A program made the translations under genes and the position numbers. Below the pieces are notes generated by a model. That model was not told where the DNA came from. It was given only the letters and a program-made list of their open reading frames with translations, and searched no databases. 28,325 nt of DNA from Strigamia acuminata (lineage: Eukaryota > Arthropoda > Chilopoda > Geophilomorpha > Linotaeniidae). Shown here one piece after another: positions 1 to 9,701 of this stretch. The first letter of the stretch is position 1. Every line of letters begins with the position of its first letter. Location of the stretch: contig CASHSZ010000037.1 of assembly GCA_949358305.1 (NCBI GenBank), positions 1 to 28,325 on the forward strand, in the 5' to 3' direction.

Positions 1-267
1 GATCAAAAGTCTATTCTCCAAAATCATTGCTTAAATGTTGCTAAAACTTACATTGAAGCCTTCTACTAAGGTTTAAACACTATTTCAGAACATTCAGACA
101 CATTGGTCTTGTGGTGTTTGTGCTAAGTCAACTGTGACGTCAAATGAGATCAAAAGTTTATTCTTTCAAATTATTGCTTGGATGTTGCTAAAACTTACAT
201 TGAAGCTTTCTACTAAGGTTTAAACACTATTTCAGAACATTCAGAAACATTGGTCTTGTGGTGTTTG
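1..267. repeat. Satellite array, left fragment (~145-bp monomer)
   Basis: Just under two monomers of the same satellite that resumes at 9702. The fragment carries the rare variants seen at about 10880-11145 and 12034-12299 (gcttaaatg, cagacacattgg, gtgacgtcaaatg, cagaaacattgg). It stops inside a monomer exactly where the LTR element begins. The remainder of that monomer, starting with tttgtgctaag, resumes at 9702, so this is the left side of the insertion site. The array runs off the window start. Confidence 0.95.
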
Positions 268-1413
268 TGTTGCGAATCAGTTCGAAACAGGAAATGCTTC
301 TCAAAATATAAAGGAATGAAAAGATGGTGAAAGTTGAAATAAGTCCGAACTTTTCACTAAAAAAGAAAAGAAAGAAAGAAATAAATTAGCTAAATTTATT
401 TACCTTTCAGAAGACAATCAGTTGTCACTTAGTAGAAGTCGAATAGGCATAATCTCGAGTTGTCGATCACGTTGAAGTTCTAGGAGGTTCTGAAAAGGAG
501 TTCGAGCTTTTAAATAATTGTTCATATCGGAAATTAATTGCTATAACTTATCTGAATGTGAAGAACTCCCCGGGTCGTGATACAAGCTCGGGAGTCGAGT
601 ATGTCTGAAAGGAAAATACGGGTTAATTATAATCGAGGTTTACAGTTTTTCATTCGCGTTGTTTTATCACTTACGGATAAATAAAGACGGTTCGCTGGAT
701 TGGGGTAGAAGTCACGAATCTGCCTCAAATGTGGGAATAACTGTAAATGAGAGAAGGTTTAAATTAAAACGGATGTTTGGTTTGGTTAAATATGTTTACA
801 TGAAATGTTAAGTTATGTTTTAATTTATAACCGATTATTTGCTCACCTTAATCTTACGAAATCCGGATGAATGAGGCAGGTGTTGCAGTTCTGCTTCATA
901 TGAGGGAATGACTGTAAATAAAGAATGTATAAGTTAGATATAATTGCGTTACTTGTTAAATTTATGTTTGACTTTATACTCGTGAAATTATTTACCTTAA
1001 GTTTGGCTGAATCCGGATGCAATTCGGTTCGGGAGTTGCACGAGGCTGTAAATAGATATTAAGTTTTATTTACACTTGTTATTCATTCAAATATTTATTT
1101 ACCTTGTAGTTATATCGGTGAAGAACATCTCACGAGGTTGCAAAGTCGAGGAGACGGAAATCGTACGGCTTGGTTCGGGTGATGGACGCTGAAATGGCCA
1201 AAAGAAACGCTCGTTTAAGCTCAAAGACACAAGCAATATGTTGGAAGGAAATACATATGTGCCTACTTACCTGAGCGGTAATTCATGGGATCGCGGGAGA
1301 GAAGTAATCCGCAGCAAAAGGCGATCGTGAGCGACGGCGTTGCATGAGGTCGGCCATTTTCAGTCGTTGAGACCCGGATGAAGCGTGCGGTTGAAAGTTT
1401 CTTCGATTATCTG
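268..1413 (-). other. Antisense exon-like modules in U3 (possible spliced non-coding transcript)
   Basis: On the minus strand U3 reads like a chain of short exons with good splice sites. Predicted exons, 5' to 3' on the minus strand: 1413-1271, 1188-1103, 1045-996, 911-847, 740-675, 604 to about 550, 489-404, and 356 onward. Donors include CAG|GTAAGT (1270), AAG|GTAAAT (1102), AAG|GTAAAT (995), AAG|GTGAGC (846), CC|GTAAGT (674) and AAG|GTAAAT (403). Acceptors include TTTACAG (1046, 912, 741) and TTTCAG (1189, 605). The donor of the sixth exon is unclear. Joined exons give only frames of about 25 codons before a stop, so coding is unlikely. Several exons share a CATCCGGAT motif, so they are copies of one module. 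Because the boundaries are near-palindromic, weaker + strand readings also exist. Confidence 0.35.
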
Positions 1414-1677
1414 CTAATGTAAATAGAAATTAGGTTTGCATGAATAATTAGAGGAATTAGTTTAGGTAATTTGATCACTTTCACTCCTGATTTAATTTCG
1501 ATGTGAGAGTAGACGATTTGCGAGGGATGACAAGACGCGATGGAGCATTCATACTCGCAAATGACGTCATTTACAGAGGAGTTGTATTTTGTTAATGTTT
1601 ATATAACTCAAGTTGTTGTTTGCTCGTTTTAAACATGTTTTTATCTCGGATTGCTGCTTCCTATGTGATCTGAGAAG

Positions 1678-1832
1678 TTTATTTAAGTTTGATTATTTGT
1701 ATTCACTCAGTTGCAATGTTAGGCTTAAAATCATAACCCTTGTTTTGTGACACTTGATATTTAATTGTTGTCAATCTCGTGTCACGTTTCGTCTCATTGT
1801 TAAAAGGATTAAATTCCTCACTTGCGAATAAA
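1678..1832 (+). promoter_or_regulatory. LTR core promoter and poly(A) signal (5' LTR)
   Basis: A TATA-like TTTATTTAAG at 1678-1687 is about 30 bp upstream of TCAGTT at 1707-1712, which matches the arthropod initiator consensus TCAGT. AATAAA at 1827-1832 falls about 120 bp further on, inside the proposed R region, as expected for an LTR that both starts and ends transcripts. The order and spacing support + orientation for the element. The start site is predicted only. Confidence 0.55.
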
Positions 1833-2027
1833 ATATCAAGTTGAATAGTCAACTCCTCTCTCTCTCCATATCTCCTTGCAAAACAACAAAAAATGCTGAA
1901 GACCAGGCATAACGACGAGAGTCGATGCGACTCAGATCGGGCGATTTGCACAAGGCAAATAAATGCTCCGTGCCCGAATCCTATCTTCGGATCGCTGGCG
2001 TCGGAATCGACAGGCGATACGAAAAAG

Positions 2028-2041
2028 TGGTGCCGTGGACC
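2028..2041 (+). other. Candidate tRNA primer-binding site
   Basis: TGGTGCCGTGGACC begins one base after the LTR end. Retroelement primer-binding sites start with TGG, pairing with the CCA end of a tRNA, and sit within a few bases of the 5' LTR. The complement would be a tRNA 3' end GGCACCA. I cannot name the tRNA from sequence alone. Confidence 0.5.
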
Positions 2042-2099
2042 AAAATGCGAGCCAGGGAAGTGTGGGCCTAATTCGAATGGAGACGATTCGAAAATAGAA

Positions 2100-2444
2100 A
2101 TGGCGGACGTACAGCAAAAGGAATTGTTTCAAGTGGAAACAAAGACGACTGTTCGCCAAGAGAGCAATGCTGAGAAGCTGGCGGTAAGACGTAGAAAATA
2201 TGAGAGAATTAATCGAGAAAAGGCGCTGAAGATTGAGCATGCTGCACGCCTCGTGAAGTGGAAAATAGCCGCTCTTAATCGGAAGACGTTAGGCCTGAAG
2301 ATTAAACTAACATTCGAATGTACCGTTAAGAAGTTTACAGCAAAGGGGGCCACATACGAAGACACAACGCAATGGAGATACGGATATGGTGTTGGAACGT
2401 CGGGACAACGCGGAAAAAAGCTCAGTTCAAGACGGAGCAGATGA
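2100..2444 (+). CDS. Small basic hypothetical protein after the 5' LTR (114 aa)
   Basis: This is the first plausible coding start after the primer-binding-like site. The start context GAAATGG fits a eukaryotic initiation site. The same frame is open upstream from an ATG at 1893 inside U5 (183 residues in all), so it crosses the LTR end, and either start could be used. The protein is rich in Lys and Arg. Residues about 25-60 are predicted helical (RRRKYERINREKALK followed by HAARLVKWK), and the C-terminus is Arg/Lys-rich. No zinc knuckle, capsid major homology region, protease or RT motif is seen. Its place is that of a gag N-terminus, so it may be a gag remnant or a short frame open by chance. 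I do not recognise it. Confidence 0.3.
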   Translation: MADVQQKELFQVETKTTVRQESNAEKLAVRRRKYERINREKALKIEHAARLVKWKIAALNRKTLGLKIKLTFECTVKKFTAKGATYEDTTQWRYGYGVGTSGQRGKKLSSRRSR

Positions 2445-5400
2445 CGAAGCGAGCATCGAGATGAGAATCCATTACAAAGAGACTTAATTGAGAAGATCAA
2501 GACTTTTTGACTTGTTTTTGTGTTATATTGAATTTTGTGTTCAGTTAGGCAATAGTTTTAAGTTTTTGATTTTTCTGTTAGTCTGTAAGTTTTTGGATTC
2601 AACCACCGGTTACGAGAGATGGATTCACTGAATGAATACAAGGTTGGTGAACAACTTTTAGCATGTTTTTTAGCATAAAGAGTTTTCGTTTAAGTTTGAG
2701 AAATTTAACAGAGTTTGTCATGATTTGGTTTTTGCTTTAAGATAGCTTTAAGTTAGGCTAAGTGTGGCTTTCTCTACCCCCCGGTAGTTGCAGAGAGAGA
2801 ATGGATCGCAAGTTGCTTTGTAAAAAAGGGTTTTTTGATTTTGCAAAATAAGATTCAATGCGAAGTCGTAAGGAGAAGTTATCGTGGGGATTAGTTTCTT
2901 AAATTAAATGAATCTTTGAGGGAAGACCGCTGCTATTAATGGATTGGGTCGCCAGTATTATTCGAGGAATTCTTTTCTTAAAGCAAAGGTCAACAGTGGC
3001 CTTGAATAGATCGAGTTGAGTTTAGGATTTCGTGTTTTGGTTTCGAGTTTCGGAATTCCATATTCTTTTAACATCGAGGAAAATTATTCTTATTTTTTTT
3101 TTAGAAAATAACGAATTAATTTACGGGGCACATCAAGAAAACTTAAGAGAGTTTTAATGAAGTATACGAGTTTTAATCGATCAGCTCCCCGTGATCGAAA
3201 GAGAAGGAAATTCTTTTTGAATTTTAACTGGCTGTATCTAAGACTATTGCTTGAATAGTGATACACCAAGAGGATTTCAGCTTAAGGAAATCAATGAATA
3301 GTTAGAAAGTGAGGATCGAGTTTAGAGAATAAATAGATCGTTTCTTGCTAGAAAAAGCATGGAGGTTTTGTTTACTCGAGATATTCTTTTGAGAAGGAGT
3401 GTTAACTCGTAACAAGTCATCGATTCTCGTGGTTAGTTCAATTCGATTTTACGATTCGACGATATTTCGGTTTCTTTTTATGCGAGGTTTCTTGATTTTT
3501 GGACGCAATTATTCGAGGAATGCAGACGACACTTTAATTTAGTTGACTTTAAGATGATTAAGGACATAATTCTTTGCTTCAAGATTATCCGGAGGATTAG
3601 CTACCCGTTCGTTTAGTCGAGTTTGTTTGGAATTTGATACGTCATTCGTCTCGAAAAGTTTTCTTACCTTCGATTTAGATTTATTAAAGAGTTAGTCAAT
3701 TCGTTCCGTCAAGAAAGGATGGGGTTAATTAAAGAATTAACAGAATTTTCTTTATAATCTGAGCGCTTTCGTGAACGATTCCGAGATTATATTAGATTTT
3801 TCCCGACTTTGATCTGTCAGTCGGCCAATCACCCAGTTATAGAGGACAGTTCACATCCCAGTCAGTTAATTGTTTTTCAGAAAATAATTAAATGCTACAG
3901 CTTCCATTTGAGGGAAGTAAGAGAAGTGCACGGTTATCCTGTTTAACCAGCTGCATATACACCCACCTTCTACAGAATAGAGAAAAAGAACTTAGTCTTT
4001 TTAGGGAATATCGAATTCCATTTAGCTGTAGAAAATAGAAGAAGAAGATTCACTTTCTTGAAGGAATCCATTCAGAGGCAAGAGCTTTTTCAAAAGGAAA
4101 TTTAACAAGAGGTTAATTTCAGTGATTAAGTTAAAAAAGCACATGTTTGAGAAAAAACAACAAGATGAGTAGTTTTTGAAACAAAGAAGCATGCACTATC
4201 GTGACTCTCTCTACAGAAAATTGCTACACATAAAGAATTTTTTTTTGATCAACTTTTAGAGTTGAAAAAAAATAGACCAGCTCAGGAAGTTCACGTTCCT
4301 GAAAGGAAGTGTTCTTCAGATATCATTACTTACTAGCTCAATAGAAAAAAATACATAACAGGTGCTCAGTCACACACACACATATAGAATAGATAATCTC
4401 CCATCTTAGCTTTTTCGTGATGTTCCTCCAATTGGTTTTGCTCTATCATTAGATTAGTAATCCCATCATCTCATTAAACTTATCTTGTGATGTTTAGACA
4501 ACGCTCATGTTTTTGAGACAAGCAGAATGGTGGATGACAATTGAGTGCTCGAATCATGTACAAATTGCATTTGGGTTGCAAAGGTTGACAGATAGCTAGT
4601 ATCTATAGGCCAGGTACAAAGAGCTATATCAGCAAACACATACACGTCTTCATACTTAAAATACTAAATACTCTCTTTCATAAGCTACACTTACAAGGAT
4701 GATTGCTAGTTCTTAATCTTCTAACTACTAGTTGCTTCTACAAGCCAACACTACATAGATGTTTGAACGGATTTTACTCTAAGGGCAAAAGCATTGGCAG
4801 CCATAGAGGACAGCAGAACATCCGTTGATTTCACAACTACTTTTCAGAAAGTAATGGATTGTGCTATCAGAAACAGAAATAATATCCAACAAGACGCTTT
4901 AAACTTAGGTCAGAATACTGCAGAAGTTTTTTGAATGAATATTTAGGGGACGAGAGTTGGGGCGATAGGTAATCTCCTTTTTTGGTAAATCTCAGATAAT
5001 ATACGGTTTTTTTTAATTAAGCAGTCTAAAATATCCAATGGAACCTACTCGGCTCGGATATAAGATAGTTTCTAATTAATTCCACTTCTATAGTCAATTA
5101 CCTTTTCTATATATCTTGGCAGTCAAGCGCTGTGGATCAAAGGATCACAGACAGGACGGGAGGTCCGAATGCGTTCGCCTCTCTCAGATTATGATAGTTT
5201 GGGGCTAGGAAACTTGGGATCTAGAGGTTTGGACTTGGGAGAGCCGTTGTTCTTGCTAATCAAGATTATTCTCTGTCGAATGAGCCAGTTTCTCTTAGGA
5301 GCGCTACTAGAAAAGGCGAAATGGGGGAATGGAGTTTGACAGGTCCACCTGGTTTTCATAGAGAAAAATTTGTTCTGAATCGGTCTTTTAGCATAAAGTA

Positions 5401-6911
5401 GAAAATTAGAATTCTAGCAATTAATAGAACCATCTCAGATGATAGATGAAAGTTAGATGAATTTTAAGTGAGTTTCCTTGCAATATATACACTAGGATTC
5501 GGAGTACAACGTTTCATAACACCATTGCTCAAAATATTACAGCTCATACATTTTAGTTTGAATTGAGGGAGGAATATGTCAACTTTGGCTAAAAACAATC
5601 AATTTTAAGATAGATTGTCGAGGAGGAATACTCTTGTCCAGGTCTTTTTCTTAGGAAGGTAAAAGCTAGGATTTTCCACATATAGATGAGGTCGATCTTG
5701 GTCGAATGAATTTTGCTTTCCAAGATAATGGGGATCTCGTTCAAAGTAATCCCATTTGTCGACATCTTTTCAATAAACTAAACCCTTAACTCTTACAGTC
5801 AAATAATGTCTACCCATAACACACAATAACTTGAATAAGAAAATAACATGCAATTAACTTCAATAGTCTTGAGTTAAGTTAGAATTGCATCTATTTCACC
5901 TCTTACCACGGACAATGGCAGGCTCTTTGTCAGAAAAACAACTGCTCTGTTGCTGATCAACTTCACTGATGCAATCATCAATTGTAGGTTTGACACTTAG
6001 GAAATCTTCTCAGTTATCATAAGGATAATTGTGAGATTTCATGCTCAATTCGCAGACGGTTGAAACACAGACGGTTTTGTTTGACTATCTGTCATGATAA
6101 AACAGTGTACAGGTCTCAAATAATAGCTGTCCAGATACAAAGAACAGGAGAATCTTTTCCGTGACTTTTAATCCTTCACTTTCTTGAATAATGATTAGAG
6201 TGCAGAAATCTGCGCGGTTTCTGTTCAGTAACACCCTATTAACTTAGCAAAGGCGAAGAGATATAAGAAAGGTGGTTAATTGTCCATTTTCTTTGTAACT
6301 TCGCAAAGGCTGATATAGGTGTTAATTAAGAATTAGGTAAATCAGTTTCCTTTTTTTTAACTCAGCTGATGTCATAACATACAGATTGTTTGAGATTCAG
6401 GTTTCTTCACTTCCTTTTCTGTTTGCCGGGAAGACCTCCTGAGAGGAGGGGAAAGTCAACCTTTATAGGACATTGGGTAGAGTGAAGTGAGAGAAGAGCC
6501 TAAAAAATACAATCATACAGTAGTTTGAAAGATTCACAAGGAATCAATCAATAAAACAAAGAGGGAAATTTGGTTAACATAAGGAGACTTGCTATAGTAC
6601 TTATGACTAACTTTCCAATTTTCCAATAGACATTTTGTATGGTCAGATAAGAGAGAGAGAGTCACATAGTCATTTGAGAGGAAATAACACCCTTAGTAGA
6701 TATTCACCGGAAAAGACAAAAAATTGGCATGAACTCGAACCCTGGTCAACAGGTGCAACAAGATTGTTTCCAATTGCTTTCACGGAAGCTCTCCGGAAGC
6801 ACGGAATTGAGGCTGTGATCGTATAGTGGGTTTGAATACTTGAAATTCATCTGCAGGTCGAATATTTGGATTCGAGTCACTGCATTTTTTCATTCCTCGT
6901 GAATTAGAGAA
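2445..6911 (+). other. Non-coding interior of the LTR element
   Basis: About 4.5 kb of A/T-rich sequence with stops in all frames. The longest open frame is 63 codons (6635-6826), with no recognised domain. No YxDD reverse transcriptase, DSG/DTG protease or HHCC/DDE integrase motif was found in the frames that are open. Local features include a hairpin near 5134-5154 (CTGTGGATC opposite GATCACAG) in a slightly GC-richer patch (about 5125-5250), a short CA run at 4371-4381, and poly-T runs. It is not simply a frameshifted pol, because long stretches have no extended open frame at all. Confidence 0.7.
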
Positions 6912-7243
6912 GGTCCAAGCTCGGTCTAAGAGTACCGACACCTAGCTTTCAGAAGTAATTGAGCCCTAATCTGGTCCATAGCTACCAGGGGTTGTCTGAA
7001 AGATTTAGCAAAGGTCCAAGTTCGGACAAGAAAGCCGACGCCTAGTCATTAGAGTAGAAAGGTCCAAGTTCGGCCAAGAAAGCCGACGCCTAGTCATTAG
7101 AGTAGAAAAGGTCCAAGTTCGGACATGAGTTCCGACACCTAGCTTTTAGAAGTAGTTGAGTTCAGATCTGGTAAAAAAGTTATCAGTATTTGTTTCAAAG
7201 GATAAAAGGTCCAAGTTCAAAAATATGGTTTTTTGACACCTAG
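6912..7243 (+). ncRNA. Array of five covarying RNA hairpins
   Basis: Five copies (6912-6945, 7013-7045, 7061-7093, 7110-7142, 7208-7243) share flanks ggtccaag on the left and (a/g)cctag on the right. Between them the stem changes while pairing is kept: TCGGT with ACCGA in copy 1, TCGGC with GCCGA in copy 3, TCGGA with TCCGA in copy 4, and TCAAAA with TTTTGA in copy 5. Copy 2 keeps TCGG with CCGA. The outer GGT can pair with ACC or GCC. Copies 2 and 3 lie within a 48-bp tandem duplication. The pattern points to selection on RNA shape in the element's + transcript. A packaging, transport or translation signal is possible, but the function is not known. Confidence 0.55.
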
Positions 7244-7930
7244 CATAAGTAAAGAGTGGGAATTTGAAATACACGGTTCAGGCTGTTATTCACCCAAAAA
7301 TTCCAAACTGAAAAATAATTAAGGGTAACACACGTTGATTAAAACTCCCCTTATTATTTAAAATCGAATCAGATAGAAGAAAATGTGACGAGACATTTTT
7401 AACAGCTAGATTTCCGTATTAAATTACCTGAGAGGTTTTTAAGTTAAAGGAAATAATTAATATCGAGATCTGATTCATTTGAGAAATGACAATGTGTCAT
7501 TTAAGGTTAGAGTTTCCATAATTGGAAAAAAATTCTGGACTTAAGGGAAAAGCTAAAATTCCACCAGTGGATAAAGAAATTGTTTTGTCAATTTAATGAA
7601 AGGTTAAATTGAATTTTACTTAGCTTTGAAGTTCTCTTGATCCATGCCATGACGAAGAGGATATCCACGTGGGTTGTCGAAAAGTGAGGAATACGGTCGT
7701 TATTCGTCCCTGGGTATCAGATTCAAAGAGTTAGTCGAGTCAAAAGAAAAATGTGAAGGAGAGAAATTGCATTTGAGAAAGGCAAGAAATCCAAGACATT
7801 TTTGAGATTCAGAAAAAGGAAGAAATTTTATTTCCCACAAAAATAAAATACAGTTCTTTAGGTGTAAATGGAAAAAAAAACTATTGTACAGTATAGTTTT
7901 AGACATGATGCTTTGCTGTTCCTTTTGTTT
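7244..7930 (+). other. Element interior, no gene seen
   Basis: A/T-rich sequence between the hairpin array and the purine run before the 3' LTR. The only open frame is a 68-codon one on the minus strand (7700-7906), rich in Phe, Leu and Ser, as A-rich + strand sequence gives by chance. I see nothing I can name here. Confidence 0.5.
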
Positions 7931-7942
7931 CGGCGGGAGCGC
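7931..7942 (+). other. Candidate polypurine tract
   Basis: A short G/A-rich run, ggcgggagcg, lies directly before the 3' LTR start TGTTGC, where plus-strand priming is expected in LTR elements. It is short and interrupted by C, so the call rests mainly on position. Confidence 0.4.
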
Positions 7943-9701
7943 TGTTGCGAATCAGTTCGAAACAGGAAATGCTTCTCAAAATATAAAGGAAAGAAAAGAT
8001 GGTGAAAGTTGAAATAAGTCCGAACTTTTCACTAAAAAAGAAAAGAAAGAAAGAAATAAATTAGCTAAATTTATTTACCTTTCAGAAGACAATCAGTTGT
8101 CACTTAGTAGAAGTCGAATAGGCATAATCTCGAGTTGTCGATCACGTTGAAGTTCTAGGAGGTTCTGAAAAGGAGTTCGAGCTTTTAAATAATTGTTCAT
8201 ATCGGAAATTAATTGCTATAACTTATCTGAATGTGAAGAACTCCCCGGGTCGTGATACAAGCTCGGGAGTCGAGTATGTCTGAAAGGAAAATACGGGTTA
8301 ATTATAATCGAGGTTTACAGTTTTTCATTCGCGTTGTTTTATCACTTACGGATAAATAAAGACGGTTCGCTGGATTGGGGTAGAAGTCACGAATCTGCCT
8401 CAAATGTGGGAATAACTGTAAATGAGAGAAGGTTTAAATTAAAACGGATGTTTGGTTTGGTTAAATATGTTTACATGAAATGTTAAGTTATGTTTTAATT
8501 TATAACCGATTATTTGCTCACCTTAATCTTACGAAATCCGGATGAATGAGGCAGGTGTTGCAGTTCTGCTTCATATGAGGGAATGACTGTAAATAAAGAA
8601 TGTATAAGTTAGATATAATTGCGTTACTTGTTAAATTTATGTTTGACTTTATACTCGTGAAATTATTTACCTTAAGTTTGGCTGAATCCGGATGCAATTC
8701 GGATCGGGAGTTGCACGAGGCTGTAAATAGATATTAAGTTTTATTTACACTTGTTATTCATTCAAATATTTATTTACCTTGTAGTTATATCGGTGAAGAA
8801 CATCTCACGAGGTTGCAAAGTCGAGGAGACGGAAATCGTACGGCTTGGTTCGGGTGATGGACGCTGAAATGGCCAAAAGAAACGCTCGTTTAAGCTCAAA
8901 GACACAAGCAATATGTTGGAAGGAAATACATATGTGCCTACTTACCTGAGCGGTAATTCATGGGATCGCGGGAGAGAAGTAATCCGCAGCAAAAGGCGAT
9001 CGTGAGCGACGGCGTTGCATGAGGTCGGCCATTTTCAGTCGTTGAGACCCGGATGAAGCGTGCGGTTGAAAGTTTCTTCGATTATCTGCTAATGTAAATA
9101 GAAATTAGGTTTGCATGAATAATTAGAGGAATTAGTTTAGGTAATTTGATCACTTTCACTCCTGATTTAATTTCGATGTGAGAGTAGACGATTTGCGAGG
9201 GATGACAAGACGCGATGGAGCATTCATACTCGCAAATGACGTCATTTACAGAGGAGTTGTATTTTGTTAATGTTTATATAACTCAAGTTGTTGTTTGCTC
9301 GTTTTAAACATGTTTTTATCTCGGATTGCTGCTTCCTATGTGATCTGAGAAGTTTATTTAAGTTTGATTATTTGTATTCACTCAGTTGCAATGTTAGGCT
9401 TAAAATCATAACCCTTGTTTTGTGACACTTGATATTTAATTGTTGTCAATCTCGTGTCACGTTTCGTCTCATTGTTAAAAGGATTAAATTCCTCACTTGC
9501 GAATAAAATATCAAGTTGAATAGTCAACTCCTCTCTCTCTCCATATCTCCTTGCAAAACAACAAAAAATGCTGAAGACCAGGCATAACGACGAGAGTCGA
9601 TGCGACTCAGATCGGGCGATTTGCACAAGGCAAATAAATGCTCCGTGCCCGAATCCTATCTTCGGATCGCTGGCGTCGGAATCGACAGGCGATACGAAAA
9701 A
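7943..9701 (+). repeat. 3' LTR (1759 bp)
   Basis: Identical to the 5' LTR except at 7992 and 8703, with a constant offset of 7675. The TATA-like box is at 9353-9362, the TCAGT initiator at 9382-9386 and AATAAA at 9502-9507. The antisense exon-like modules repeat at 7943-9088. The reading frame that crosses the 5' LTR end is cut here by satellite sequence at 9702. Confidence 0.9.

Larger units (their letters stand above)
268..2026 (+). repeat. 5' LTR (1759 bp)
   Basis: Differs from the 3' LTR at only two positions seen in a line-by-line comparison: 317 (T, against A at 7992) and 1028 (T, against A at 8703). Proposed parts are U3 268-1708, R starting near 1709, and U5 to 2026. U3 contains a repeated module of about 90-130 bp, for example the similar stretches ending near 741, 912 and 1047, each closing with ctgtaaat. 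A TGACGTCA palindrome (CRE/ATF type) lies at 1562-1569, about 145 bp upstream of the proposed start of transcription. Confidence 0.9.
268..9701 (+). mobile_element. Non-autonomous LTR retrotransposon, LARD-like, inserted in satellite
   Basis: Two direct repeats of 1759 bp (268-2026 and 7943-9701) flank 5916 bp of internal DNA. The left flank ends gtgtttg and the right flank begins tttgtgctaag, which together rebuild one intact satellite monomer with a 4-bp target duplication TTTG (up to 6 bp if shared bases are counted). The LTR begins TGTTGC, but ends in AAAAA, not the usual CA. A TGG-starting primer-binding-like site lies one base after the 5' LTR, and a short purine-rich run precedes the 3' LTR. 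No frame of gag-pol length is present: the longest internal coding stretch is 114 codons. Known LARDs combine long LTRs with a long non-coding interior and use proteins from another element. The family (Gypsy-like or Bel-Pao-like) cannot be decided without pol. Confidence 0.85.

Noticed and set aside
1703-2500. Minus-strand frames of 82, 102 and 123 codons over the LTR end and the small + frame
   Set aside because: They overlap the + strand frame and the LTR control region and show no domain. The 82-codon frame is simply repeated with the 3' LTR at 9378-9626.
6635-6826. 63-codon + strand frame in the element interior
   Set aside because: Short, weak start context, no recognisable domain. It could be an old remnant, but nothing supports it.
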